A stretch of DNA of 64,000 nucleotides from Pseudoalteromonas prydzensis (GTDB lineage: Bacteria; Pseudomonadota; Gammaproteobacteria; Enterobacterales; Alteromonadaceae), in assembly GCF_001661495.1 (NCBI RefSeq), contig NZ_BDDT01000001.1, positions 620,001 to 684,000 of the forward strand. Reading direction: 5' to 3'. Shown in pieces: positions 1-7,887 of the stretch. The translations under genes and the position numbers were made by a program. The notes beneath the pieces were generated by a model. It was not told the DNA's origin, searched no databases, and saw only the letters and a list, made by a program, of their open reading frames with translations. Every line of letters starts with the position of its first letter. Within the stretch, counting starts at the first letter, position 1.

Positions 1-648
1 AAAATAGCGAAAACAAACTTAGATAATAGTGAGTTGCGCGCACCATTTAGTGGCACCGTGGCAAAAGTATTTGTTAAAAACTATGAGAATATTCAAGCCA
101 AGCAAAATATTCTACGTTTAGAAACACGTGATTTAATGGATGTTATTATCCAAGTACCCGAAAAGCTGATTGCTCGTATAGATAAAGACGCGAACTATCA
201 ACCAACCGTTGTATTTGACGGTTTTCCCAATAAATCATACACATTAACAATCAAAGAATATGATACACAAGCCGATCCAGCCACACTCACGTACAAGGTG
301 GTTTTTTCATTACCTGTCCCAGAGGATTTTAATTTACTCGCAGGTATGACCGGTCGTGTCGATATAGATTTGAGCAAGATAACCCATTCCCAATCTCGGT
401 ATGTTTTATTACCTGTTGAAGCGGTGTTTTCTGAACCCACTGAATCTGCAAATAACAGCTATGTTTGGGTATATGACCCAGAGACTGGCAAAGTGAATAA
501 ACAAGCCGTCGCTGTAGGGCAATTGCACCGCAGTGGCATTGAAGTGCTCTCAGGTATTAAACAAGGGCAAACTGTGGTTGCCGCCGGTGTACATTATTTA
601 GAAGAAGGGATGCAAGTGCGTCCGTGGCAAAAAGAGCGAGGCTTATAA
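1..648 (+). CDS. RND efflux periplasmic adaptor (MFP), 5' end outside window
   Basis: C-terminal part of a membrane-fusion (periplasmic adaptor) subunit that would link an RND pump to an outer-membrane channel. The reading frame is open from base 1, so the gene starts upstream of the window. The first visible residues include the lipoyl/barrel-sandwich return strand (RAPFSGTVAKVFV), followed by the beta-barrel and a membrane-proximal domain ending near VAAGVHYLEEGMQVRPW, as is typical of HlyD/AcrA-like adaptors. It ends two bases before the pump gene, so the two are co-transcribed. The substrate cannot be read from the sequence. Family confidence is high; the missing N-terminus would carry the lipid or signal anchor. 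Confidence 0.9.
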   Translation, partial: KIAKTNLDNSELRAPFSGTVAKVFVKNYENIQAKQNILRLETRDLMDVIIQVPEKLIARIDKDANYQPTVVFDGFPNKSYTLTIKEYDTQADPATLTYKVVFSLPVPEDFNLLAGMTGRVDIDLSKITHSQSRYVLLPVEAVFSEPTESANNSYVWVYDPETGKVNKQAVAVGQLHRSGIEVLSGIKQGQTVVAAGVHYLEEGMQVRPWQKERGL

Positions 649-650
649 CA

Positions 651-3600
651 ATGAGTTTTGCAGAAATTGCCATTAAACAAAAAGTGGTTAGCTGGATGTT
701 TGCACTACTGTTATTAGTCGGTGGTGCGGTGTCTTATTTTGGCCTTGGACAACTTGAGGATCCAGAGTTCACACTCAAAAAAGCCATGGTGATCACCTTG
801 TACCCCGGTGCGTCACCTCAGCAAGTGGAAGAAGAAGTTACTTTCCCGATAGAAAATGCAATTCAACAATTACCCTACGTTGATTACGTAACCAGTATTT
901 CATCTCCTGGTAAATCCCAAATCACCGTTGAAATGAAAAGTACCTATCGCAAACAAGACTTACGACAAATTTGGGATGAGTTGCGCCGTAAGATTAACGA
1001 TAACGCAGCAACACTGCCCAGCGGCGTTTACCCAAGTACTATCTTGGATGACTTTGGTGATGTGTACGGCGTAATGTATGCGGTGACGGGTGATGGTTAT
1101 TCATACGATGAATTAAAAGATTACGTGGATTTCTTAAAACGTGAGCTAGTCCTTGTTGAAGGAGTCAGTAAAGTCACTGTTAGCGGAGAACAGCAAGCGC
1201 AAGTTATGGTGGAAATATCAACCCGTAAACTGGCCCAACTAGGTATTGCACCCAATAGAATTTATCAATTATTACAATCACAAAACACAGTATCGAACGC
1301 AGGTAAGGTACGTGTCGGTGATGAGTCAATCCGCCTTCACCCAACGGGGGAGTTTAAAGACGTAAAAGAGCTTGAAAACCTATTGATCTCCAAGCCCGGA
1401 GCCAGTGAACTTATCTACTTAGGCGATGTTGCAACGGTATACCGAGAATACGCAGAAGTGCCTAATAATGTGATGCGCTTTAATCAGCAGCAAGCTTTGC
1501 TGGTGGGTATCTCTTTTAGCAACGGCGTTAACGTAGTGGATGTTGGCGATAACATTCACTCGCATTTAGCATCACTTGAATACCAGCGCCCACATGGAAT
1601 GGAAATTAACACGGTATACAACCAACCCGTAGAAGTTGAAAAGTCTGTAAACGGGTTTATTGTCAGCCTATTGGAAGCCGTTGCTATCGTGATCATTGTA
1701 TTACTGGTATTTATGGGCTTTAAAAGTGGCGTACTGATTGGCGCAATCTTACTGCTTACCGTGCTTGGTACTTTTATATTCATGAAGCTGTTCGCTATAG
1801 ATTTACAGCGTATTTCGTTAGGCGCGCTGATCATCGCCTTAGGTATGCTGGTTGATAACGCTATCGTGGTCACCGAAGGTATATTAATCAACTTAAAGCG
1901 TGGACAAACAAAAATACAAGCTGCAACAAATATTGTTCAGCAAACAAAATGGCCTTTACTTGGTGCAACCGTGATTGCGATCACCGCATTTGCACCAATT
2001 GGTTTAAGCTCTGATGCCAGTGGTGAGTTTGCGGGTAGCTTATTTTGGGTGTTATTTATCTCGTTATTACTGAGTTGGATCACAGCAATTACCCTAACTC
2101 CATTTTTTGCTGATCTAATGTTTAAAGAGTCTGAGTTAACAGAGCAAAGCCACGCTGAAGATCCATACCAAGGTGTGATATTTAACAGCTATAAAAGCCT
2201 ATTAAGTACCGCAATGCGCTTTCGCAAAACCACCTTGTTGCTGATGGTGGTGCTACTTGTCAGCTCAGTGTTTGGGTTTAAGTTTATCAAACAAGCATTT
2301 TTCCCCGCCTCTAACACCCCGATGTTTTACGTGGATTATTGGCATACTCAAGGCGCTGATATTCACGCGACATTAGATGGCGTTGCCAAACTCGAGGCCT
2401 TTTTACAAAAAGATGAGCTGGTCGAAGAAGTAACATCAACAATCGGCCAAGGCGCACCGCGCTTTATGTTGACCTATGCGCCCGAAAAATCGTATCCAGC
2501 GTACGGCCAATTGATCATTCGGGTTAAAGACCGTGAAGCCGTTGCAACCATGATTGCCAAAGTACGGGATTACGAAACTGCTCATGTGTTTGATGCCAAA
2601 CTTAAAATTAAACGTATGGAAATTGGCCCCTCTACCGATGCAAAAATAGAAGCGCGTTTTTCGGGAGCGGATCCTGTCGTGCTTCGCCAATTAGCAAAAC
2701 AAGCCAAACAGGTATTTAGTCAGGATGCAGGGGCCTACAATATTCGCGATGATTGGCGTGAACGCTCGAAACTTATTCGGCCACAATTAAATGAGCAAAA
2801 AGCCAGACGTTTAGGGATTGCTAAAACAGACTTAGACCAACTGTTGTTGACTAGTTTATCGGGTAAGAAAGTGGGCGTTTATAAAGATGGCACTCAACAA
2901 TTACCGATCATTGCCCGCTCCCCTGCTGAAGAGCGCTTGAATGTTGAAAGTCTTCGTGATTTACAAATCTACAGCCCAGTATTAGGTGTATTTGTGCCCG
3001 TTACTCAAGTGGTGGATGACTTTGTTGTAGAGTGGGAAGACAGCCTGATTATGCGCCGTGACCGTAAACGTACAATCACCGTGATGGCTGATCACGATGT
3101 CATTGGCGATGAAACACCCGCAAAGCTATTTGCCAGAGTAAGAGCAGGCGTTGAAGCCATTAAACTCCCTCATGGTTATGAACTGCAATGGGGCGGCGAG
3201 TTTGAATCTTCCACTAAAGCACAAAAAGCCATTTTTGGCTCATTACCACTGGGCTATTTAGCAATGTTTGCGGTTACTGTGTTGCTATTTAACTCTGTTA
3301 AAAAACCATTAGTGATTTGGGCAACCGTACCGCTTGCCATAATTGGTGTAAGCGCTGGTTTATTACTAATGAACGCGGCATTTAGCTTTATGGCTTTATT
3401 AGGCCTATTGAGCTTAAGCGGCATGCTGATCAAAAACGGCATTGTGTTAGTCGATCAAATCAACCTTGAACTCAGTGAAGGCAAAGACCCCTACCAAGCG
3501 GTATTTGATTCAGGTGTCAGCCGTGTGCGCCCTGTTGCCATGGCAGCCATAACCACTATTTTAGGCATGATCCCGTTATTATTTGATGTGTTCTTCCAGT

Positions 3601-3719
3601 CAATGGCGGTAACCATCATGTTTGGGTTAGGTTTTGCAACGGTACTGACCTTAATCGTAGTGCCAGTGCTTTATACCGTGCTGTTTAGAATAGATATTCC
3701 TAAAAAGCATGATATCTAA
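651..3719 (+). CDS. RND efflux transporter permease subunit
   Basis: Inner-membrane proton-driven pump of the AcrB/HAE class, about 1022 residues, the usual family length. It shows the N-terminal TM1 (WMFALLLLVGGAVSYF), large porter domains after TM1 and TM7, and twelve predicted membrane segments. The TM4 signature is LGMLVDNAIVV, with one Asp of the AcrB Asp-Asp pair kept and the second replaced by Asn, as in many related pumps. The start at 651 is preferred over an in-frame codon at 624. It lies two bases after the adaptor stop and begins MSFAEIAIKQKVVSW, the usual amphipathic N-terminus. No outer-membrane channel gene follows, so a shared TolC is likely (inference). Confidence 0.93.
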   Translation: MSFAEIAIKQKVVSWMFALLLLVGGAVSYFGLGQLEDPEFTLKKAMVITLYPGASPQQVEEEVTFPIENAIQQLPYVDYVTSISSPGKSQITVEMKSTYRKQDLRQIWDELRRKINDNAATLPSGVYPSTILDDFGDVYGVMYAVTGDGYSYDELKDYVDFLKRELVLVEGVSKVTVSGEQQAQVMVEISTRKLAQLGIAPNRIYQLLQSQNTVSNAGKVRVGDESIRLHPTGEFKDVKELENLLISKPGASELIYLGDVATVYREYAEVPNNVMRFNQQQALLVGISFSNGVNVVDVGDNIHSHLASLEYQRPHGMEINTVYNQPVEVEKSVNGFIVSLLEAVAIVIIVLLVFMGFKSGVLIGAILLLTVLGTFIFMKLFAIDLQRISLGALIIALGMLVDNAIVVTEGILINLKRGQTKIQAATNIVQQTKWPLLGATVIAITAFAPIGLSSDASGEFAGSLFWVLFISLLLSWITAITLTPFFADLMFKESELTEQSHAEDPYQGVIFNSYKSLLSTAMRFRKTTLLLMVVLLVSSVFGFKFIKQAFFPASNTPMFYVDYWHTQGADIHATLDGVAKLEAFLQKDELVEEVTSTIGQGAPRFMLTYAPEKSYPAYGQLIIRVKDREAVATMIAKVRDYETAHVFDAKLKIKRMEIGPSTDAKIEARFSGADPVVLRQLAKQAKQVFSQDAGAYNIRDDWRERSKLIRPQLNEQKARRLGIAKTDLDQLLLTSLSGKKVGVYKDGTQQLPIIARSPAEERLNVESLRDLQIYSPVLGVFVPVTQVVDDFVVEWEDSLIMRRDRKRTITVMADHDVIGDETPAKLFARVRAGVEAIKLPHGYELQWGGEFESSTKAQKAIFGSLPLGYLAMFAVTVLLFNSVKKPLVIWATVPLAIIGVSAGLLLMNAAFSFMALLGLLSLSGMLIKNGIVLVDQINLELSEGKDPYQAVFDSGVSRVRPVAMAAITTILGMIPLLFDVFFQSMAVTIMFGLGFATVLTLIVVPVLYTVLFRIDIPKKHDI

Positions 3720-3726
3720 GGTTAAG

Positions 3727-3763
3727 TATTACTAAGGTGCACAATGAGTGCTCCTTAGTAATA
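3727..3763. terminator. Bidirectional terminator-like hairpin
   Basis: A perfect 11-bp inverted repeat (TATTACTAAGG / CCTTAGTAATA) with four further inner pairs lies between the convergent pump gene and ERCC4-nuclease gene. The tail is AT-rich rather than a clean U-run. Its place between two converging stops supports a transcription-ending role for both. Confidence 0.65.
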
Positions 3764-3772
3764 AATTATCGG

Positions 3773-4408
3773 CTAAGATATGACTGCAACTATTTTAGTC
3801 GCTATTTCTTTACCAACACCTTCAATGTTACGTAATGCATCAATATCTGCAGATAGTACACCTTTCACGGAACCAAAATGAGCCAAAAGGCGTTTAGCAA
3901 GTACAGGCCCAACACTAGGTAACCCCTGTAAAATATAGAGCTGCCTAGCTTTAACTGTTTTTGGTCTACGGCCGAAACGGGGTAAGTCTGTTTTCAATTG
4001 CTTGATTTGCTGCTGTGCTGCAAAAACCATTAAAGCAACTGACTCTCGGCTATCAGCTGCACGCAAAATTGATATTCCAAATACGATTGTCAACGTCACC
4101 AAAGCCCCAAGAATTGAATGGCGGTGTACTTTATAGTTCGCTATATCGCGCGCATTACCTTCTATTAAGATCGCAGTCTTAAAACCCGAATTAGCAAGAC
4201 GACTTGCTTGGTTAAATAACCTCCCTGAAATAAGCGACTCCACAAGATCACACAGTTGTTTTCGTTCAATTAACAACCACCCATTAATGAAATAATCACC
4301 TATAGGTAAGCGTTCAACCGTGAACAAAATATCAGTTCTTTGTTTTAAAATACTAAGGGTATTACTTCGGCGTTCACGATCATCTGCAATAATATGAATG
4401 TTATCCAT
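3773..4408 (-). CDS. ERCC4/XPF-type DNA nuclease with helix-hairpin-helix tail
   Basis: A 211-residue protein with the XPF/Mus81 (ERCC4) nuclease fold. Visible motifs are DDRE near residues 9-12, GDY at 37-39, and the catalytic ERK-x3-D signature (E48-R49-K50, D54), followed by GRLFNQ. The C-terminal ~55 residues form two helix-hairpin-helix motifs (LPSVGPVLAKRLL, IEGVGKEIATKI), the DNA-binding part of this family. Such enzymes cut branched or flap DNA. There is no helicase domain, so it is a minimal single-chain version. A good ribosome-binding site (GGAGG) precedes the ATG. A LexA-like box lies about 110 bp upstream, suggesting DNA-damage control (inference). XPF-like nucleases are common in archaea and eukaryotes and patchy in bacteria. 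Confidence 0.88.
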   Translation of the reverse strand: MDNIHIIADDRERRSNTLSILKQRTDILFTVERLPIGDYFINGWLLIERKQLCDLVESLISGRLFNQASRLANSGFKTAILIEGNARDIANYKVHRHSILGALVTLTIVFGISILRAADSRESVALMVFAAQQQIKQLKTDLPRFGRRPKTVKARQLYILQGLPSVGPVLAKRLLAHFGSVKGVLSADIDALRNIEGVGKEIATKIVAVIS

Positions 4409-4500
4409 TTTACCCTCCTGCGCTACTCGAAAGCTTTCTCTTTTCTAACCTTTACATAACTTCAAGTTATTAATAACGATTTATTGGAAAAAAATACATT

Positions 4501-4530
4501 TTGACTATACAACCAGAAACTGTATATAAA
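4501..4530 (+). promoter_or_regulatory. Sigma70-type promoter reading toward the small ORF at 4605
   Basis: A -35 element TTGACT at 4501-4506 is followed by TATATA (16-bp spacer) or TATAAA (18-bp spacer) ending by 4530. The -10 region lies inside the LexA-like box. A strong Shine-Dalgarno (AAAAGGAG) and ATG follow about 70 bp downstream. Predicted from sequence only. Confidence 0.55.
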
Positions 4531-4535
4531 AACAG
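4520..4535. promoter_or_regulatory. LexA-like SOS box
   Basis: CTGTATATAAAAACAG matches the gammaproteobacterial LexA operator pattern CTG-N10-CAG with an AT-rich core. It overlaps the -10 of the plus-strand promoter. It also lies upstream of the divergent ERCC4-type nuclease gene, where it would cover the -35 of a possible minus-strand promoter. A structure-specific nuclease is a plausible SOS target. Binding has not been shown. Confidence 0.65.
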
Positions 4536-4604
4536 TAGTGTGTGAATCAGCATTGTCAAATATTAATCTCAGCTTTGTAGTAAAATAACATCAAAAGGAG
4601 CATT

Positions 4605-4691
4605 ATGAATTTATATCTAAATACTCCAAGGTCTAAAGCCCTTTTCGATTTACTCTTTCTCAGCTTAGTGAAGAAATTAATAGTAAGTTAA
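4605..4691 (+). pseudogene. Short, probably frameshifted small ORF behind SOS-like promoter
   Basis: A 28-codon ORF (MNLYLNTPRSKAL...) starts with a strong ribosome-binding site (AAAAGGAG, four bases upstream). After the run TTTT near 4632 the zero frame gives a hydrophobic tail and stops. If one T is restored, the frame continues FRFTLSQLSEEINSKLNSA and runs toward 4780, into the 3' end of the convergent yhaV gene. This looks like the 5' part of a gene broken by a one-base deletion and by the neighbouring toxin-antitoxin insertion. An intact 28-residue peptide cannot be excluded. No family was recognised. Confidence 0.35.
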
Positions 4692-4722
4692 ATAGCGCAA
4701 CTAAAGCGGGAGCTGTAAAGGC

Positions 4723-5196
4723 TTATGGAGACAGTAATTCGTCCTTGGCTGTTTTTAAAAGCTCATCCCATCCCTCAGGAGGATGACCAGCCTTTAACAT
4801 CTTTTCGAATACTTTGTAAGCATCAGTTTTGCTACAGTATGCTCGTTTATTCTTGTCATCATTAACCCATGCGTAAACGATAACTTTAGACTCTAGGTGA
4901 TAACGAAAAAACAAACGGTATTGCTGGAAGAACTTTGCCCGAAACCAATGCTTGTTATCATCACCTAATGTGTTTCCTTGGCGAAATTCAGCGCTGGTAG
5001 GATCATGCGGTATTAATTCAAAGATTAGTCTTTGAATTGCAGCTAATCGTTTCGTGGCATTTTTTTTAAGGTAGCTCTTTGAATCTTTTTTACGTAGAGC
5101 CTCAACTTGCATTTTCAGGCTTAGATACTGCTCTTTAAACAACGGATGAGTGTAGAGTGTCCAACCATTTACGACCATAGGTATCGTTTTTTGCAA
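4723..5196 (-). CDS. yhaV: YhaV-family ribonuclease toxin
   Basis: Toxin of the PrlF-YhaV type II toxin-antitoxin module, a RelE-like mRNA/rRNA endonuclease in the E. coli family. The 157-residue protein shows the family landmarks NGWTLYTHPLF near the N-terminus, QQYRLFFRYH in the core strand, WVNDDKNKRAY, and KTDAYKVFEKML with GHPPEGW near the end. It begins two bases after the antitoxin stop, so the two genes are one operon. The listed start is TTG; an ATG six codons downstream (5178) is the alternative. E. coli YhaV has a similar number of residues before NGW, which favours the longer form. Confidence 0.9.
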   Translation of the reverse strand: MQKTIPMVVNGWTLYTHPLFKEQYLSLKMQVEALRKKDSKSYLKKNATKRLAAIQRLIFELIPHDPTSAEFRQGNTLGDDNKHWFRAKFFQQYRLFFRYHLESKVIVYAWVNDDKNKRAYCSKTDAYKVFEKMLKAGHPPEGWDELLKTAKDELLSP

Positions 5197-5198
5197 AC

Positions 5199-5528
5199 TT
5201 ACTCGTCCTCATCCAATAACGGAGCATCTAAATCAATTTCAACATTTTCAACCAACGCATCAACGCTTTCACGCATACTTGCTGAGAACGGCTCTAGTCT
5301 TTCAGGGTGAGCCTGCATATCACGCGCTATGAATGATAAAAACTCGCCAAGCACAGGGTCGCTTTCGTTTGTTTCTGCACGCGAAATAACCACACTGCCA
5401 TCAGACTGAATAGCATATTTGATTTTGTCTTTCTTGTTTAAATGCAACGCCTGACGAACAGAGCTAGGCACTGTAGTTTGAAAACGGTCAGTAAGTGTTG
5501 ATTCAGTTTCTAAAGCTAATTGTGCCAT
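5199..5528 (-). CDS. prlF: PrlF (SohA) antitoxin, AbrB-type
   Basis: Antitoxin partner of YhaV, 109 residues. The N-terminal half is a swapped-hairpin AbrB DNA-binding domain (TDRFQTTVPSSVRQALHL, KIKYAIQSDGSVVIS). The C-terminal half is the toxin-binding tail (DPVLGEFLSFIARDMQ ... ending in acidic DEDE), matching the layout of E. coli PrlF. It has a good ribosome-binding site (AGAGG). Its promoter -35 lies inside a perfect palindrome, consistent with autorepression by the complex (known for the family, inferred here). Confidence 0.9.
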   Translation of the reverse strand: MAQLALETESTLTDRFQTTVPSSVRQALHLNKKDKIKYAIQSDGSVVISRAETNESDPVLGEFLSFIARDMQAHPERLEPFSASMRESVDALVENVEIDLDAPLLDEDE

Positions 5529-5564
5529 AACAACCTCTATCTTTTACTTGTTTCATTGGTTTTA

Positions 5565-5593
5565 ATTTTAGTATGATTGAAGAGGTAATGCAA
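5565..5593 (-). promoter_or_regulatory. Promoter of the prlF-yhaV operon
   Basis: On the minus strand, TTGCAT (5588-5593) and TAAAAT (5565-5570) are separated by exactly 17 bases. This sits about 40 bp upstream of the prlF start. The -35 lies within the palindrome at 5582-5605. Confidence 0.55.
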
Positions 5594-5723
5594 ATGCATT
5601 ACCTCGGTACGTGATGCGGTACTCACCCTTAGCCAATACTGCATCACTATAACCACCACGAAGGCCATCAGGTTGATATGAAACTGTATTACAACCAACT
5701 AAGAGCAGGCTGTAATACAACAT
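5568..5723 (-). pseudogene. Truncated lipoprotein gene (CC0125/CC1285-like), 5' remnant
   Basis: A 51-codon frame begins ATG two bases after the rluF stop. It encodes a short hydrophobic leader with a lipobox-like LLVGC (Cys at residue 11), then SYQPDGLRGGYSD and GEYRITYRGNAF. This order (YQP-G-GGYS, then a strand ending RGN) recalls the start of the small CC0125/CC1285 lipoprotein family, whose members continue for another hundred or so residues. Here the frame runs out after GNAFALPLQSY, exactly where the toxin-antitoxin promoter begins. It therefore looks like the stump of a gene cut by insertion of prlF-yhaV. The family call is from memory of the motif. Confidence 0.6.
5582..5605. promoter_or_regulatory. 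Palindrome, likely PrlF-YhaV operator
   Basis: Perfect 10-bp inverted repeat GAGGTAATGC-AAAT-GCATTACCTC that covers the -35 of the toxin-antitoxin promoter. AbrB-type antitoxins bind such palindromes, so operator function is a reasonable inference. Confidence 0.55.
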
Positions 5724-5725
5724 CG

Positions 5726-6655
5726 TTACTTTTTCAGGCTTAATGTGCCTGTGCGAGTGGTGCTATTTCGTCTTGCAGGCTTGCTATTGGTTTGACTATG
5801 TTGAGACTTAAAGCGGCCTTTTTTTACATGTTTAGAAAAATCACGTTTTTTGTCATCATCTTTACGTGGTGCTCGCTCTTGCGAAGGTGTGCTAACTTTA
5901 GCGGCTTGTTTGTTTTTATCCACTGACAACTCTTCGGTTTTACCAGAATCGGCTATTGAGTCATTGATCAACGCCATCTCTTGCTCAGTTAAATGACGCC
6001 ACTGCCCTACTTTTAAGCCTTTAAGCGTTACATTCATAATACGTGTTCGCTTAAGTGTAACTACTTCATAGCCTAAATATTCACACATTCTTCGGATTTG
6101 GCGGTTTAAGCCTTGAGTAAGAATTATCGTAAACTGTTGCGGGCCAGTTTGCGTAACTTTACATTTTTTAGTTACAGTATCGAGGATGGGAATGCCACCA
6201 GCCATTTTGTTTACGAACTGGCGATTTAATGGTTTATCTACGGTTACTACATATTCTTTTTCATGGTTGTTGCCGGCACGAAGGATTTTGTTAACGATAT
6301 CACCTTCGTTGGTTAGAAATATTAACCCTTCAGAAGGTCTATCTAAGCGACCAATTGGGAAAATACGATCAGGATAATTTACCGCTTTAACAATATTACT
6401 TTGAATTTTACGCTCTGTAGTACACGTGATGCCAACAGGTTTATTGTAAGCAATATACACGCGCTTAGGGACTTCCTTAAGCGGTTTACTATCGACTAAG
6501 ACGACATCGCTAGTTGCAACCTTTACACCCATTTCAGGGCGCTGGCCATTGACAGTAACACGACCATCTTCAATATATTTATCCGCTTCGCGTCGTGAAC
6601 AAAAACCAGTGTCACTAATAAATTTATTTAATCGTTTTAAATCTGTCATTACCAT
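5726..6655 (-). CDS. rluF: 23S rRNA pseudouridine synthase RluF
   Basis: Pseudouridine synthase of the RsuA/RluF family (23S rRNA position 2604 in E. coli). An N-terminal S4 RNA-binding domain ([20 protein letters not shown]) is followed by the catalytic domain with GRLD, in which Asp is the catalytic residue. Further motifs match E. coli RluF closely: [31 protein letters not shown] and LKRTRIMNV. The C-terminus is a lysine/arginine-rich low-complexity tail of about 80 residues. ATG at 6655 or 6649 are both possible. It lies directly upstream of the truncated lipoprotein remnant. Confidence 0.92.
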   Translation of the reverse strand: MVMTDLKRLNKFISDTGFCSRREADKYIEDGRVTVNGQRPEMGVKVATSDVVLVDSKPLKEVPKRVYIAYNKPVGITCTTERKIQSNIVKAVNYPDRIFPIGRLDRPSEGLIFLTNEGDIVNKILRAGNNHEKEYVVTVDKPLNRQFVNKMAGGIPILDTVTKKCKVTQTGPQQFTIILTQGLNRQIRRMCEYLGYEVVTLKRTRIMNVTLKGLKVGQWRHLTEQEMALINDSIADSGKTEELSVDKNKQAAKVSTPSQERAPRKDDDKKRDFSKHVKKGRFKSQHSQTNSKPARRNSTTRTGTLSLKK

Positions 6656-6791
6656 TTCATCTTAATTTCAAAGGCCAGTATTGTATACCCAAACCACCTC
6701 AAGATACGAGCATGAGGTGGAATTAAAAGCGATTTAGGCAAGACTGTAAGGCGTGTCTATTATAAAAATAACCTGAAAAGGTAAACACGAA

Positions 6792-7871
6792 TTAACGTGC
6801 TAACTTTCGCCAAATAAATTCCAGTGGCCCTTGCTTAAAATAACGCAGGTAAATCACGCTGCAAACCAATTGTGTAAGGACAAGTAAGCTCACAAGTAAC
6901 CAGTACTCAATGCGGTTGAAGCTTAGTATCCAATGTGGAAAGAAAACCTTAAATAACAATAACAAACAAACTGTTTGCATAATATATAATGTCAATGCCA
7001 GTTTTCCTGAGCACTGCAAGGCTTTAAAATGAAAACCATATTTTGTTGTAAGAGTCACCACCATATGGATCATTAGCAATGCTGTAAATAAGGCTGCTAA
7101 CCAATTTACAGGTTCTTTTAAAGCCGTAATTAATAGGCTGGATTGATACTCAAAACTGATCCTTATTGCGCATAAGAGAATTGCAATAAGCAGCACCCTG
7201 AGTTGCCATGATTTCGGTAAACCGGTGCAAAAAAAATCATTTTTGTAGCCATAAATACCGAATAACATTAATCCTGCGGTCATCCACAAAGTGATCAGCG
7301 GAATTACTATTATCATCACCAGAAACATCACACTATTACTGGCGATCATGTCAATTGCGGATCCACGATGCATATCATAACTTGCTAAAAATGCCTCGGA
7401 GTCCCTAAAGTAATTGGGAGGCGGTTCGACGAGAGTGATTAATACTGTAACGCCCATGCCTAATAACAAAAACTGCCAGCCACGTTTTAACAAGCGCTCA
7501 TCGCTTGCGTCGAGAAACTTTATTACCAGCCAGCCTGCACACGCATAGATCAGTAAAATATCCCCAGCCCACAGTAAAAAACCGTGTAATAAACCAAACA
7601 CAGCTAATATTTTTAACCGCTGTTTAAGCAGCTCCATTTGCTGATAACGTTGCCATTGGATATATAAACCAGCGCCAAACAAAATACAAAACAGGCTACG
7701 AAAGCGACCATCAACAAAAATTAGGCTGAGCCATTGAATAATATGATCAGAAACGGGCGGATCAGCTAATGGCACATAACCAAACTCAAACAAACCGAAG
7801 AAATAGGCGTTCATGTACATTAAGCCAAGTACTGCAAGGCCGCGAATAATATCCATATTGTGATTGCGCAT
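6792..7871 (-). CDS. DUF418 family inner-membrane protein
   Basis: A 359-residue polytopic membrane protein, about nine predicted helices, starting MRNHNMDIIRGLAVLGLMYMN. This is the characteristic opening of the DUF418/YeiB group, which is related to acyltransferase-3 proteins. The C-terminal part carries RIEYWLLVSLL and YFKQGPLEFIWRKL, the usual DUF418 ending. Its function is unknown; the family is sometimes linked to membrane or cell-envelope transport. It lies just downstream of the EAL-HDOD gene on the same strand. Confidence 0.85.
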   Translation of the reverse strand: MRNHNMDIIRGLAVLGLMYMNAYFFGLFEFGYVPLADPPVSDHIIQWLSLIFVDGRFRSLFCILFGAGLYIQWQRYQQMELLKQRLKILAVFGLLHGFLLWAGDILLIYACAGWLVIKFLDASDERLLKRGWQFLLLGMGVTVLITLVEPPPNYFRDSEAFLASYDMHRGSAIDMIASNSVMFLVMIIVIPLITLWMTAGLMLFGIYGYKNDFFCTGLPKSWQLRVLLIAILLCAIRISFEYQSSLLITALKEPVNWLAALFTALLMIHMVVTLTTKYGFHFKALQCSGKLALTLYIMQTVCLLLLFKVFFPHWILSFNRIEYWLLVSLLVLTQLVCSVIYLRYFKQGPLEFIWRKLAR

Positions 7872-7887
7872 TAATAGCTCAACTATA

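Noticed and set aside
624..650. Earlier start for the RND pump
   Set aside because: It overlaps the adaptor gene, and the extra residues are not membrane-like; ATG at 651 fits the family.
5611..5647. Imperfect inverted repeat GTGATGCGGTA / TACTGCATCAC
   Set aside because: It falls inside the coding frame of the lipoprotein remnant and does not overlap a promoter; probably chance.
5685..5719. TGTATTACA / TGTAATACA inverted repeat as an rluF terminator
   Set aside because: No U-run on the minus strand after the stem, and it lies within the lipoprotein remnant's reading frame.
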